Positions 1-9,415 of a stretch of 64,000 bases of DNA are shown here, in pieces. How positions within the stretch are numbered: the first letter of the stretch is position 1; each line of letters starts with the position of its first letter. Origin of the DNA: Mycolicibacterium mageritense (GTDB taxonomy: Bacteria > Actinomycetota > Actinomycetes > Mycobacteriales > Mycobacteriaceae); NCBI RefSeq assembly GCF_010727475.1, contig NZ_AP022567.1:6944001-7008000 (forward strand). The letters are read 5' to 3'. The notes below the pieces were generated by a model, which saw only the letters and a program-made list of their open reading frames with translations, was not told the DNA's origin and searched no databases. The position numbers were made by a program, and so were the translations under genes.

Positions 1-138
1 TGGTTCTGGTGGCCGCTGCGGGTACGGCCCCGTCCGGCGAGTCAGATGCTGCAGCCCTACGGATCTCGCGCAGCGGTTCGCCAGCTGCTGCTGTGGGAGG
101 ACGGTGACCCGATCGCCGGGTCGCAGAGACGCAGCTAA
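1..138 (+). CDS. C-terminal end of a probable MMPL-family transporter
   Basis: Only the last 45 codons are present; the reading frame is open from base 1 to a TAA at 136-138. The tail starts WFWWPLRVRPRPAS, which resembles the WFWWP-type motif that follows the last membrane segment in mycobacterial MmpL lipid exporters. That resemblance is the only basis for the name. The stop overlaps the stop of the convergent gene at 135-584. It could equally be another membrane protein ending in a basic cytoplasmic tail. Confidence 0.55.
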   Translation, partial: WFWWPLRVRPRPASQMLQPYGSRAAVRQLLLWEDGDPIAGSQRRS

Positions 139-584
139 GCCGGCTCGGTCATCAAAGGCGCTACTTGCAGCTTCTTCTTCAGCCGCGCGACCCTGTGCAA
201 CTGGGCGGCGATGTTCATGGACGTGAGCATCGGGATGCCGCCGATGAACGTGCGGAACGAGGGGTTGCCGCCATGCACGTGCAGTTCGTAAAGGCAGCCG
301 ACCACGTAGAAGAAGCCCATGCTGAACAGCACGGCCGGAATCGCGTACGCGAGCGGTGACCGCGCGTCGTCGACCAGTTCGGTCGCGTAGTCGAACTCGT
401 CCCGCGTCAGCGGCTCGCGCTTGCGCAGCTTGGCGAGCACCACCTTGTGGGCGCCGACCTGTTCGCCCAACGGCGCGGGCGTTCGCTTCTCCAGACGGGT
501 GATGTACACGAACACGCATGCGGCGAAGGTCAATGCCATCACGCCGGCGAGAATCGTCAGATCACCCCACAACCCGAGACCCAC
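135..584 (-). CDS. hypothetical membrane protein, 149 aa
   Basis: Two hydrophobic segments are visible, about residues 8-27 and 80-98, separated by a charged, Arg/Lys/Glu-rich loop; the C-terminus is basic (RLKKK). No catalytic motif or known family was recognised. It runs convergent to the MMPL-like gene with overlapping stops. Its size and chromosomal context suggest a conserved mycobacterial membrane protein, but no function can be assigned. Confidence 0.7.
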   Translation of the reverse strand: MGLGLWGDLTILAGVMALTFAACVFVYITRLEKRTPAPLGEQVGAHKVVLAKLRKREPLTRDEFDYATELVDDARSPLAYAIPAVLFSMGFFYVVGCLYELHVHGGNPSFRTFIGGIPMLTSMNIAAQLHRVARLKKKLQVAPLMTEPA

Positions 585-643
585 TGTGCCGCTCCTTCAC
601 CCCGAGCCGCCGTCGTTACCGAGAACTGCTAACTAACGCTACC

Positions 644-1558
644 TCACCCGAAGGCCTTCAGTGGCCGCGGCAGGTTCAGCGCCAGTTGCGCATTCCTGGT
701 CACCTCGAGGCTGAGGATCCGGGAGGCACCGAGTCCGTTGAGCAGGTCACTCAGCGGCCCGCCGTGACGGGTGATGCTGACGTCGCGCGGGAAGCTCCGC
801 TGGGCATATGACAGCGTGTTGGACTGCACCGACGTCTGGTGCCACTCGCCGTCGACCAGATGGATCATCGTGTTGGTGCCCATCCGAGACTGTGCCGGGA
901 CGTCGGTGAAATCCGGCAGCGGCGCCTGCAGAGTGACGTCCGGTTGGCCTGCGGGCCCGTCGATCTCAGCCCGCACGGCGTCGCTGATGTCGACGTTGAT
1001 GTCGGTGCGCCACTTGGGCAGCTGGTAGCCGTTGACTCCGCGCACCCGGGCGATCTCGGTCGTGACGGGCAGGGCGAGCACGTGGGCGTAGAAGTTCCTG
1101 CGCCGGACCGCGTCGAGCAGTTCGAGCTCGGGCAGCAGACTCGACACCGGCCCCCGCCGGCCGGGCTTGCGGATGACGACCGCGACGGACACCTCGTCGT
1201 ACGGGTCGTTGTCGCACACCGCATACGAGAAGAAGGTCAGCGCCGTGACACCGAAACCGGGGACGGCCCGCAGTGGCTCGAGCGGCGCCGGAAGCATCGC
1301 GGCCAGGCGGTCGAACGGCGCGAGCAGGTTGGCCTGAACGATGCTCGCGCGGTAATAGAAGTTCGGTGCCCACAGCGGCCCGACGCGCGAGGACACCTGG
1401 ACCTTGGGGATTCGGCGGAACCAGTCGATGTTCCCGACCGCGGGATCTTGTGCCACCTCGTCGAGGTCGGGGTTCGACCGGAAGCGGTCGTAGTACCCGC
1501 CCTTCGGCACCTCGACTGTCTGGCCGGCGAATTCGACCTCGGTGAGTTCCGTAGCCAT
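644..1558 (-). CDS. acetoacetate decarboxylase-like protein
   Basis: A 304-aa soluble protein resembling the acetoacetate decarboxylase (ADC) superfamily, whose members bind small keto acids. The central part with NFYAHVLALP and VRGVNGYQLPKWRTDI fits the core fold. I could not confirm the catalytic lysine of true ADC; K at 'LPKW' is a candidate. The ATG at 1558 is preferred over one 54 nt upstream because GAGGT precedes it and the upstream residues look non-coding. Divergent from the esterase gene at 1743. The real substrate is unknown. Confidence 0.75.
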   Translation of the reverse strand: MATELTEVEFAGQTVEVPKGGYYDRFRSNPDLDEVAQDPAVGNIDWFRRIPKVQVSSRVGPLWAPNFYYRASIVQANLLAPFDRLAAMLPAPLEPLRAVPGFGVTALTFFSYAVCDNDPYDEVSVAVVIRKPGRRGPVSSLLPELELLDAVRRRNFYAHVLALPVTTEIARVRGVNGYQLPKWRTDINVDISDAVRAEIDGPAGQPDVTLQAPLPDFTDVPAQSRMGTNTMIHLVDGEWHQTSVQSNTLSYAQRSFPRDVSITRHGGPLSDLLNGLGASRILSLEVTRNAQLALNLPRPLKAFG

Positions 1559-1742
1559 GGTGATGGACCTCGTCCTTCGTAGTGGGTTGGTGGCTCCAGG
1601 CTGCCAGCGCAACGGTCGCGCTCACAGGTGCCGGATGGCCAAGAAGTTGTGATATCGGGCCGGAGGCGTGTTTGCCGGAGCGGATGCGGGAAGGATCGAC
1701 ACAGTTCGACTCGTGACCGGTCCGAAACCGAGGAGGCAAGCC

Positions 1743-2696
1743 ATGACCGACATCAATCCAGTACTGGAGCCCGAGGCCGCCGAGTTCTGCAAGGCCACCG
1801 ACACCCCGCCGTTCCTCTACCAACTGCCGCCGGCCGAGGGTCGCAAGGCGGTCGACGAGGTGCAGTCCGGCGATGTCGACAAGCCGGCGGTCGACGAGGA
1901 GTGGGTCACGGCCGAGGGCGGGCCCACGGGCTCGGTGCGGGTGCGCATCGTCAAACCGGTCGGCGTGAGCGGCCCCCTGCCGGTGGTCTTCTACATCCAC
2001 GGCGCGGGCTGGGTCTTCGGCAATGCCCACACCCATGACCGCCTGGTGCGCGAACTGGCCGTCGGCGCCGAGGCCGCCGTCGTGTTCCCCGACTACGACC
2101 TGTCCCCAGAGGCGAAGTACCCGACCGCGATCGAACAGAATTATGCCGCCGCGCAATGGGTGTTCGCCCACGGCGCCGAGAAGGGCCTGGACGCTTCGCG
2201 GTTCGCGGTCGCGGGCGACTCGGTGGGCGGCGACATGGCCGCCGTGCTGACCCTGATGGCCAAGGATCGCGGTGACGTCACCATCGCCCACCAGGTGCTG
2301 CTCTACCCCGTCACCGCAGCCGATTTCGACACCCCGTCGTATCACCAGTTCGCCGAGCACTACTTCCTGACCCGCGAAGGCATGAAGTGGTTCTGGGATC
2401 AATACACCGAGAACGATGCACAGCGCGACGAGGTCTACGCCTCTCCCCTGCGGGCCACCGTCGACCAGCTCTCAGGCCTGCCACCGGCCCTGGTCATCAC
2501 CGCCGAGGCCGACGTGCTGCGTGACGGCGGCGAAGCCTACGCCGCCAAACTGCGCGCCGCGGGCGTGCCAGTCACCCAGGTTCGATTCGGCGGCATCATC
2601 CACGACTTCATGATGCTCAACGCCCTGCGGTCGACCCAAGCCGCCACCGCCGCAATCAAATTGGCGCAAGACACGCTTCGCCAGGCGCTGCGGTGA
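1743..2696 (+). CDS. alpha/beta hydrolase, hormone-sensitive-lipase family esterase
   Basis: 317 aa. The family oxyanion motif appears as HGAGW (86-90, usually HGGGW) and the nucleophile elbow as GDSVGG with Ser160; Asp257 (AEADVLRD) and His287 (GIIHDF) complete the triad. It should hydrolyse short-chain acyl esters in the cytoplasm, like NlhH/LipN-type mycobacterial enzymes. Start at ATG 1743, preceded by GAGGAGGCAAGCC. Its stop overlaps the GTG start of the next gene, so the two are translationally coupled. Confidence 0.9.
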   Translation: MTDINPVLEPEAAEFCKATDTPPFLYQLPPAEGRKAVDEVQSGDVDKPAVDEEWVTAEGGPTGSVRVRIVKPVGVSGPLPVVFYIHGAGWVFGNAHTHDRLVRELAVGAEAAVVFPDYDLSPEAKYPTAIEQNYAAAQWVFAHGAEKGLDASRFAVAGDSVGGDMAAVLTLMAKDRGDVTIAHQVLLYPVTAADFDTPSYHQFAEHYFLTREGMKWFWDQYTENDAQRDEVYASPLRATVDQLSGLPPALVITAEADVLRDGGEAYAAKLRAAGVPVTQVRFGGIIHDFMMLNALRSTQAATAAIKLAQDTLRQALR

Positions 2697-3091
2697 CCGC
2701 CACCGCGTCGGATTGGAACACCATCGGCCGGGCGAGCTATGTGTCGTTCACCAGATACCGCAAGGACGGCAGCGCCGTCGCGACGCCGGTCTGGATCGCC
2801 CCGGCCGACGGCAAGCTGTACTTCTTCTCCGAGGTCGGCGCACACAAGGTCAAGCGCATCCGCCGCAATCCGGCGGTGACACTGCAACCCTGTGATGTGC
2901 GCGGGAGGCTTACGCCGGGCTCGCCGGTCGTCGAGGGCACCGCGCGTGTCCTCGACTTCGAAGACACCCCGGAGGTGCGCAAGATCGTCAATCGCAAGTA
3001 TCCCGTGTTGGGCCGGCTCAGCCAGTTGGGCGTGTGGATCACGCGGCGTCAGCGGGCGTCGTTCGCGATCGAGATCTCGCCCGTCACGTAA
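2693..3091 (+). CDS. PPOX-class flavin/F420-dependent oxidoreductase
   Basis: 132 aa with the split-barrel pattern of the pyridoxamine 5'-phosphate oxidase superfamily: SFTRYRKDGSAVATPVW, then LYFFSEVGAHKVKRIRRNPAVTL. Mycobacterial members of this short type commonly bind F420 or FMN. Which cofactor is used here cannot be read from the sequence. The GTG start overlaps the TGA of the esterase (GTGA), indicating one operon. Confidence 0.85.
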   Translation: MTATASDWNTIGRASYVSFTRYRKDGSAVATPVWIAPADGKLYFFSEVGAHKVKRIRRNPAVTLQPCDVRGRLTPGSPVVEGTARVLDFEDTPEVRKIVNRKYPVLGRLSQLGVWITRRQRASFAIEISPVT

Positions 3092-3105
3092 TCCGGCTGG
3101 GGCGC

Positions 3106-3795
3106 TCAGCCCTCCAGCACAGAGACGACCTTCTTGGCGGTCTCTTTGGCGGAACCCGGATTCTGGCCCGTCACGAGCCGACCGTCGACCACGACGTAGG
3201 AGGTGAACGGAATCAGACCCTTCTCGTACAGCGCGCCGCGCTTCTTGATCTCCTCTTCGGCGTTGTAGGGCACCAGCTTGTCGACCCGGGCCAACACCTC
3301 CTCCGACCACGCGAACCCGGTGAGCTTGCGCCCGGCGACCAAGAAGGATCCATCCGAGAGCTTGGTGTTGAGCAGGCCGCAGTAGCCGTGGCAGACCGAA
3401 GACACCACGCCGCCACGTTCGAATATCTCACGCGAGATACGTTGCAAGCCTTCACTGTCAGGAAAATCGAACATCACCGCATGGCCGCCGGTGAAGTAGA
3501 TCGCGTCGAAGTCCGCCGAGTCGATCTCATCGGGTGACGCGGTTTCGGCCAGCAGCGCCATCTTTGCCGGGTCGGCCTTCCAGGCCTTGGCGCTCTTGTC
3601 GTAGTTCGGGAACTTCAGCGATCGCGGTTCCAACGGCGACAGGCCGCCTTTCGGGCTGACGATCGTCTGGTCGTAACCCGCCTCGGCGAATACGTGATAC
3701 GCGTGCGTCAGCTCCGAAAGCCACAGCCCGGTCGGCTCGGACGGATCCTCATAGTGGGAGACGTTGGTGACGACGTTCAGGATGCGCTTGGTCAT
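3106..3795 (-). CDS. DJ-1/PfpI family protein (Hsp31-like)
   Basis: 229 aa. A type-1 glutamine-amidotransferase-like fold is indicated by YFTGGHAVMFDF (100-111) and the nucleophile elbow SSVCHGYCG with Cys135-His136. Family members act as glyoxalase III, deglycase-like or chaperone proteins. Start at ATG 3795 (MTKRIL) rather than the longer frame opening at 3870, which lacks family features. Convergent with the PPOX gene; divergent from the AraC gene. Confidence 0.88.
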   Translation of the reverse strand: MTKRILNVVTNVSHYEDPSEPTGLWLSELTHAYHVFAEAGYDQTIVSPKGGLSPLEPRSLKFPNYDKSAKAWKADPAKMALLAETASPDEIDSADFDAIYFTGGHAVMFDFPDSEGLQRISREIFERGGVVSSVCHGYCGLLNTKLSDGSFLVAGRKLTGFAWSEEVLARVDKLVPYNAEEEIKKRGALYEKGLIPFTSYVVVDGRLVTGQNPGSAKETAKKVVSVLEG

Positions 3796-3952
3796 GCTCC
3801 AAGAATTGCCGCGACGGGCCCCTGTTGCCAGCACCTGGCCACTTCTCACAACTTGTTGGCCATTCGTCACCTGTTGGGCAAGGCGTGCTCGTCCTTAACC
3901 TCGGTAGCGCATGATGAGAGCAAACAGCCAGACCGGCCGATGTGAGGTTCAG

Positions 3953-4984
3953 GTGAGTACGCACGATGTCCTGCGCTCCCCGGCAGGCGCGGCGCTGCTC
4001 GTCGACCTGGCAGCCGAGCACGGAATGGCCCATGCCGACGTGCTGCGCGGAACACCCCTCACCCGAGAGGCGCTCGACGACCTCGACGCCGAGGTCCGAC
4101 TTCGCGATGAGCTGCAGATCATCAGCAACATGCTCGACGCGCTTCAGGACGTCCCGGGGCTCGGCGTCGAGGCCGGTCTGCGGTGCCATGCCGCCTCCCC
4201 CGGAATCTGGGGGCTCGCGCTCATGAGCTCGGCGACACTGGGCGACGCGATGTTGGTGGGTATGTCGCTGGCCGCCCTCAGCTTCTGCCTGTGCCGCCTG
4301 AGCACGTCTGCCGACCCGGCCGACGGCACCGGCCGGTTGATTCTCGACCCGACCGCGCTCCCGGTCGGCGTACAGAGCTTCGCCGTCGAGCGGGACAGCA
4401 CCGGGATCCAGACCCTTCAGCGCGACCTGCTCATGACGCCCGACGCCGAACTTCGGGTCGCGTACACGATGGCGCGCCCACCAGAGGCGGTGGTACAGAA
4501 ATACGTCGACGTGTTCGGCGTCGAGCCCGAGTTCGAAGCACCGCAGAACTGCCTCATCCTCAGCCTGGAATCGTTGGCCAAGCCACTGCCCCAGGCGAAT
4601 CGATACGCGCGGTCGATGGCGGAGAAACAAGCAGTCGAACTGTTGAAGCAGCGGTCTGCACGTGCCGGCGTCGCAGGCCTGCTGCGTGATGTGATGCTGG
4701 CGAATGCGTCGCCGGTGCTGTCGCTCGACGACGCCGCGCAGCAGCTGTCGGTCAGCTCACGGACGCTGCGGCGCCACCTGGCTCAGGAAGGCGTGTCGCT
4801 GCGGGTTCTTCAGGAAGAGGTGCGCGAGGCCCTCGCCGAGGAGCTGCTTGTCAACGATCATCGTTCAGTTGCGGAAATTGCCGAGCGCCTCGGCTATTCG
4901 CAGGTGTCCAGCTTTACCAAGGCATTCCGACGCTGGAAGGGCGTCGGCCCACAGGAGTACCGCCGGCAGGTTCGCCCCCGATGA
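3953..4984 (+). CDS. AraC-family transcriptional regulator
   Basis: 343 aa. An N-terminal arabinose-binding-like domain of the OruR/ArgR type (GIWGLALMSSATLGDAM) is followed by a C-terminal pair of helix-turn-helices: ERLGYSQVSSFTKAFRRW then GVGPQEYRR, the AraC signature. GTG 3953 is chosen because TGAGG precedes it; ATG 3911 is an alternative. The stop overlaps the start of a second AraC gene (ATGA), so both are made from one mRNA. It probably regulates the downstream oxidoreductase. Confidence 0.85.
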   Translation: MSTHDVLRSPAGAALLVDLAAEHGMAHADVLRGTPLTREALDDLDAEVRLRDELQIISNMLDALQDVPGLGVEAGLRCHAASPGIWGLALMSSATLGDAMLVGMSLAALSFCLCRLSTSADPADGTGRLILDPTALPVGVQSFAVERDSTGIQTLQRDLLMTPDAELRVAYTMARPPEAVVQKYVDVFGVEPEFEAPQNCLILSLESLAKPLPQANRYARSMAEKQAVELLKQRSARAGVAGLLRDVMLANASPVLSLDDAAQQLSVSSRTLRRHLAQEGVSLRVLQEEVREALAEELLVNDHRSVAEIAERLGYSQVSSFTKAFRRWKGVGPQEYRRQVRPR

Positions 4985-6030
4985 CGACGATGGACGTGCA
5001 TTCGAAACGGCCCGCCGCCAGTCTGGCGCTCATGCTCGACTGGGCCACCGAGTTCGGTCTGACGGCCCAACAATGTCTGGTGGGCACGCGGCTGACGCCG
5101 GCGGCGGTCCGCAACCCCTCCGCCGAGGTCAGCGGACAGCAAGAGCTCAAGGTGATCACGAACATCGTTGCCGCTCTTGGCGACCGGCCCGGGCTGGGAT
5201 TACAGGCCGCGTCGCGATATCCGGTGACAGCCTTCGGGGTGTGGGGTTTTGCGATCCTCACCAGCCCGACCCTGGGCGAAGCCATCGACGTCGCGGTGAG
5301 ATTTGTGCGACTGAGTTACGCCTTCTGCTCCTTCGAGACGCGCCGACACGGCGACGACCTGTCGATCGTCGTCGACGCCCGTGCGGTGCCGGTGCCGATC
5401 CGCCGATTTGTGCTGGAACGTGATGCCGCAGCCATTCCCAATCTGTACCGCGAGATCCTCGGCACATCGCCTCCACCGAGCCGCATCTCATTCGCTCTCC
5501 CCCATCCGGGGGCCGCCGTCGCAGTGTACGAGGACATGTTCGGCGCGGAGCCCGCGTTCGACGAGGCAGAAACGTCAGTCACCATCTGTGCGGCGCAGCT
5601 GAACGTTCCTCTGCCGCAGTCGAGTCCGCACACCGCCAAACTCGCCGAGCAGCAGTGCCGGATGCTGCTCGAGCAGCGGGAGGCCAGAACGGGCCGCGCG
5701 GGTCAGGTGCGGGATCTGTTGCTGGCCGACCCCGCTCGCCCACCCAGCCTCGCACAAGTGGCCGATCGACTGTCCTGCAGCACTAGGACGCTGCGCAGGC
5801 AGCTTGAGGCAGAGGGCACGTCGTTCCGCAAACTGCTCGACGAGGTGCGCCAGCATCTCGGCACCGAGTTGCTCCAAAGCGGCATGACCGTCGAGCAGGT
5901 GTCGAACCGGTTGGGATACACCGATGTCAGCAACTTTTCACACGCGTTCCACCGCTGGCAGGGCGACAGCCCGCGCGCGTACCTGGCCCGCAGGAACGCG
6001 TCGAGGTACATGACCACGAGAAACCGATAG
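4981..6030 (+). CDS. AraC-family transcriptional regulator, second copy
   Basis: 349 aa with the same architecture as its upstream neighbour: FGVWGFAILTSPTLGEAI in the N-terminal domain and NRLGYTDVSNFSHAFHRW plus SPRAYL at the C-terminus. The pair looks like an old tandem duplication (similar layout, clearly diverged). It overlaps the upstream stop by 4 nt and ends 13 nt before the quinone oxidoreductase gene, suggesting a three-gene operon. Confidence 0.88.
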   Translation: MTTMDVHSKRPAASLALMLDWATEFGLTAQQCLVGTRLTPAAVRNPSAEVSGQQELKVITNIVAALGDRPGLGLQAASRYPVTAFGVWGFAILTSPTLGEAIDVAVRFVRLSYAFCSFETRRHGDDLSIVVDARAVPVPIRRFVLERDAAAIPNLYREILGTSPPPSRISFALPHPGAAVAVYEDMFGAEPAFDEAETSVTICAAQLNVPLPQSSPHTAKLAEQQCRMLLEQREARTGRAGQVRDLLLADPARPPSLAQVADRLSCSTRTLRRQLEAEGTSFRKLLDEVRQHLGTELLQSGMTVEQVSNRLGYTDVSNFSHAFHRWQGDSPRAYLARRNASRYMTTRNR

Positions 6031-6043
6031 AGGAGACAGCTGG

Positions 6044-7036
6044 ATGTATGCGATAACGCTCAATGGTTTTGGCGATCCCGAGGTGATGGAGTGGGCACAG
6101 GTGGACGACCTGCCCGCCCCCGGTCCGGGCGAGGTCGCCATCGACGTGGTGGCCGCGGGGGTGAACCGGGCCGATGTGATGCAACGGATGGGTTTCTATC
6201 CCCCGCCGCCGGGGGCGAGCGAGATCCCGGGCCTCGAAGTGTCCGGGGTGATTGCCGAAGTCGGTGCCGGAGTCCAGGATTGGGCTCCCGGCGATGCCGT
6301 GTGCGCACTGCTGGCCGGGGGCGGCTACGCCGAGCGGGTCAACGTCGCCGCCAGTCAGGTGTTGCCGGTGCCGCAGGGTGTCACTGTCACCGCGGCCGCG
6401 GCGCTGCCGGAGGCCGCCGCCACCGTGTGGTCCAACGTGGTGATGACGGGCGGTCTGCACGATGGCCAGACACTGCTGATCCACGGCGGCGGCAGCGGAA
6501 TCGGCACGCACGCAATACAAGTAGGCCGCGCACTGGGCGCGAACGTGGCGGTGACCGCCGGCAGCCAGTTCAAGCTGGAACGCTGCCGCGAACTAGGTGC
6601 ACAGACCCTGATCAATTATCGCGAGCAGGACTTCCCGGCGATCGTCAACGCCGAATATCCCGGTGCCAACGTCATTCTCGACATCATGGGTGGCAGCTAC
6701 CTGCCCAAGAACGTGCAAGCCCTCGCCGAGAACGGACACCTCACCATCATCGGTCTGCAAGGCGGCGCCGCGGCCGAGCTGGATCTCGGCGCGCTGCTGT
6801 TCAAACGTGGATCGGTGCACGCGACCAACCTGCGCCGACGCCCCGTGCAGGGGCCCGGATCCAAAGCCGAGATCATCGGCGAATTGCGGGAGCAGCTGTG
6901 GCCGTTGATCGCCGAGGGTGCGGTCAAGCCGGTCGTCGCGGCGGAAGTCCCGATCACCGACGCCGCCGAGGCGCACAAGCTGCTCGACTCCGACGAGACG
7001 GTTGGGAAGGTGCTGCTGACGGTGCGGGAAGCGTGA
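6044..7036 (+). CDS. NAD(P)H quinone oxidoreductase, zinc-independent MDR family
   Basis: 330 aa, full length for the TP53I3/PIG3-like quinone oxidoreductases of the medium-chain dehydrogenase superfamily. GVNRADVMQRMGFYPPPPG (39-57) is the family signature and HGGGSGIG (147-154) the nucleotide-binding loop. No structural or catalytic zinc cysteines. Reduces quinones or related enones with NADPH. GAGGAG precedes ATG 6044. Co-transcribed with the two AraC genes. Confidence 0.9.
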   Translation: MYAITLNGFGDPEVMEWAQVDDLPAPGPGEVAIDVVAAGVNRADVMQRMGFYPPPPGASEIPGLEVSGVIAEVGAGVQDWAPGDAVCALLAGGGYAERVNVAASQVLPVPQGVTVTAAAALPEAAATVWSNVVMTGGLHDGQTLLIHGGGSGIGTHAIQVGRALGANVAVTAGSQFKLERCRELGAQTLINYREQDFPAIVNAEYPGANVILDIMGGSYLPKNVQALAENGHLTIIGLQGGAAAELDLGALLFKRGSVHATNLRRRPVQGPGSKAEIIGELREQLWPLIAEGAVKPVVAAEVPITDAAEAHKLLDSDETVGKVLLTVREA

Positions 7037-7134
7037 GGGCCTGAGGCCGGGTTGGCGTCACAGTCGAACATGTGTTCCAATGGGCGCTCGGCCCGGCCCG
7101 CGCGCTGCGGGCGATGTTCAGGAGGAGATCAACG

Positions 7135-7506
7135 ATGACTGTAGACACTCTGGCACCCCAAGCGCCGTCGACCGACTCGGACATTCCCGCCGAGGAGAAG
7201 CCCCGGAAGGCGCCGGCGAAGAAGGCCTCGGGCAAGAAGACCAAGACTCTCGAGCTGACCCTCACCGTCACGGGCACCGCGGACGGTGAATGGCGCGCCG
7301 AGCTGAAGCAGGGCGGCACCTTCCTAGCCCGTGATCTCGCGGTCGCGGCTGCCGCCGTGTCCCGCGCGGCCAAGGAACTGCACGAGGATCTCTCCACCCC
7401 CATCGACGCGGTGATCGAGGAGGCCCGCGCCCAGCAGGCTGCCAGGGTCGCGGCCCTCGAATCCGAACTGGAAGCGGCCCGCAAAGCGCTCGCCGATCTC
7501 GCGTGA
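7135..7506 (+). CDS. hypothetical protein with Lys/Ala-rich N-terminus
   Basis: 123 aa. A Pro/Ala/Lys-rich stretch (PRKAPAKKASGKKTK) precedes a compact domain, TLELTLTVTGTADGEWRAEL, and a C-terminal Ala/Glu coiled coil. Start at ATG 7135 with AGGAGGAG in good position; GTG 7072 is rejected. The basic tail resembles nucleic-acid-binding proteins but no named family was recognised. Confidence 0.75.
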   Translation: MTVDTLAPQAPSTDSDIPAEEKPRKAPAKKASGKKTKTLELTLTVTGTADGEWRAELKQGGTFLARDLAVAAAAVSRAAKELHEDLSTPIDAVIEEARAQQAARVAALESELEAARKALADLA

Positions 7507-7524
7507 GAACAGCGAATTCGTCGA

Positions 7525-8925
7525 CTACCGAACCGAATCCATCGGGATCGACGGGCTGACGAGGCGGAACTTCGAGTTGCTGCGTTCCATGAACCGGCGT
7601 TCGAAAGTTCCCTCGATATGCCTGCCGTCCAATTCGCCCGTCAGCACCAGCCGGTCCTTGTCCGGTTGGGTCGCGCGCAGGACGACCTCGGTCACATCGG
7701 TATCGGGCTTGCGCAATTCGAGACGATCACCGTCGATGTCGAGCAGCCACCTGGTGGTGTAACCCGCCGGGTCTTGGCTGACAAACCTGACCACGCCGAG
7801 TTGGGGCACCTTGTTGCGATCGGTGATCGCCACGTTGATCCACGGCTGCGGATTCGTCTGGTTCAGCGTGGCTTCGCGCCCGTCGATGGTGAATGACGTT
7901 GCGCGCCAGACACCGTCGAGAGTAGACGATGGCGTGTGATAGCCGATGTAGGCCAGGACGCCGCCCACTCCGGTGATCACCAGCAACACCGCGGCGGTGC
8001 CGAATTTGGCGACCACACCGGCCTTCCGCAGCCAGCGTCTGTCCGCCCAGAGTGGCGTCCAAAGCTCAACGGGGCGCGTCTCACCGCGATTGAACACGAC
8101 CCGGGCAAAGTTCGGCCACATCGGTACCGTGATCGCGATCGCCACCAAGAACAATTGGGCCGCAACCAACTTGACCGGCACGTCGTAGGTCAAGTTGAGC
8201 AGGAACACCTGCGCCGTGGAGATCACCGACCCGAGCGCTCCGAGCACCCACGTGCGGTTCCACAACAGCAGCAACCCCGACAGCAGTTCGATCGACCCGA
8301 TGGCGACCGAATACGGCTCGGAGGCACCCACGAAACCCCACAGTGTGTTGAACAGACTGGTGTCGCCCGTCAACTGCAACTGGTGCTGTGGCAGCGGCAT
8401 GTACCCCATCTGGACAGGGATCACCTTGCCCCATCCGTAGAAGATCATCACCAGTGCCAGCCCGAAGCGCGCGAACACCAGAAGCGACGCCGCCAGGCTG
8501 CGGTAGTTGGGGCGCCGCCGATCCAGGACGGTCCACAACGCAGTGATCGGCAGGGCCAACACGATCCACCCGAGCTGGAAACACCACATCCACAACATGT
8601 CTCCGCCGGCCGACCTGGTGATCTCGACACCACGCCCTCGACTGACATAGCTGCCGATCTGCGCGAGCAGCCACAGCAGCCGCTCGCAGGGGTAGTGCCC
8701 CTCGTCGAAGCCCACGACACTGCCGAACACCGTGACCAGCAGCACCACCCCACCGGTGACGGTGAGCATCCCACCGCCGACCGTGAAAAGCAGTCGGAAA
8801 CCCAGTTTTTGAAGCGGGGTCCACTGCGGGACAGCTTCGGCCGCATCCGGTGCTTCGGGGGTTGCCACCACGGTGGGCGCAGTGCTCGTCACCATCGCCA
8901 CGCGAGGCGCGTTGTCGACGCTCAT
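7525..8925 (-). CDS. DoxX-like integral membrane protein
   Basis: 466 aa. Several hydrophobic helices occupy roughly residues 40-330, including RFGLALVMIFYGWGKVIPVQ, typical of DoxX/terminal oxidase-like proteins. A soluble C-terminal domain follows (from about GVWRATSFTIDGRE). Start at ATG 8925, with GTGGGTGGG upstream. The function of the C-terminal beta-rich part is unknown. Probably a plasma-membrane redox or thiosulfate-quinone-type subunit, by similarity of the first domain only. Confidence 0.7.
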   Translation of the reverse strand: MSVDNAPRVAMVTSTAPTVVATPEAPDAAEAVPQWTPLQKLGFRLLFTVGGGMLTVTGGVVLLVTVFGSVVGFDEGHYPCERLLWLLAQIGSYVSRGRGVEITRSAGGDMLWMWCFQLGWIVLALPITALWTVLDRRRPNYRSLAASLLVFARFGLALVMIFYGWGKVIPVQMGYMPLPQHQLQLTGDTSLFNTLWGFVGASEPYSVAIGSIELLSGLLLLWNRTWVLGALGSVISTAQVFLLNLTYDVPVKLVAAQLFLVAIAITVPMWPNFARVVFNRGETRPVELWTPLWADRRWLRKAGVVAKFGTAAVLLVITGVGGVLAYIGYHTPSSTLDGVWRATSFTIDGREATLNQTNPQPWINVAITDRNKVPQLGVVRFVSQDPAGYTTRWLLDIDGDRLELRKPDTDVTEVVLRATQPDKDRLVLTGELDGRHIEGTFERRFMERSNSKFRLVSPSIPMDSVR

Positions 8926-9415
8926 CCCACCCACCCGGCACCGTTTCGTGTCGTCAAAGAAACGACTTCCGCTGCTGCCGTTAGGATTTCGCGGCCCGCT
9001 GCCGCGGCACAGCTACAGACGCACAGGCAACCCATTGGTGCCCCTTCCTCGCAGATGACGTCAGCCGTACGCTCCCCGCGATACCCCGACCGCCCAGTGG
9101 TTTGCTGGCCAGCAGAAGGTTACCGCGGCCAGACCCCGCCTGAACAGGGGTTTGTAGAAGTTTTAACTCGAGAAATGTTGCTGTGCAGTGGAATTCGGAT
9201 AAGGCGAAGAGTTTGAGCCATTCCGCGAGTTTGCCTGCGCGCTCGTCTGCGCACGGCAACACCTCAAGCCACATGAACTAACTGCGAGACCGGGGCACTG
9301 CAGCAAAGATCGCCCGGTCGCGGCAGAATTGCCGGGTCATCGACCGACGCGCAGGGCCGTCACGCAAGAGGCCCGTCATCCAGCTTCGAATGACGGGCCC
9401 CGCGCGCGTTTGACG
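8926..9415. other. 490-bp chromosomal intergenic region
   Basis: Between the DoxX-like gene and the NTF2-fold gene, both on the minus strand. I see no convincing gene. A 97-aa minus frame at 8981-9274 lacks a ribosome site and family features. The right end holds a hairpin (9370-9399) that can terminate the NTF2 gene. Confidence 0.5.
9370..9399 (-). terminator. hairpin downstream of the NTF2-fold gene
   Basis: A perfect 10-bp stem (GGCCCGTCAT / ATGACGGGCC) with a 10-nt loop lies 16 nt beyond the stop of the minus-strand gene at 9416. No clear U-tract follows, as is common for mycobacterial hairpin terminators. Confidence 0.6.

Noticed and set aside
839..1582. Long plus-strand frame antisense to the acetoacetate decarboxylase-like gene
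   Set aside because: Typical GC-rich shadow with Arg/His/Gly bias and no start signal; the opposite strand has a family match.
8981..9274. 97-aa minus-strand frame in the chromosomal gap
   Set aside because: No ribosome site, no motif, and irregular composition.
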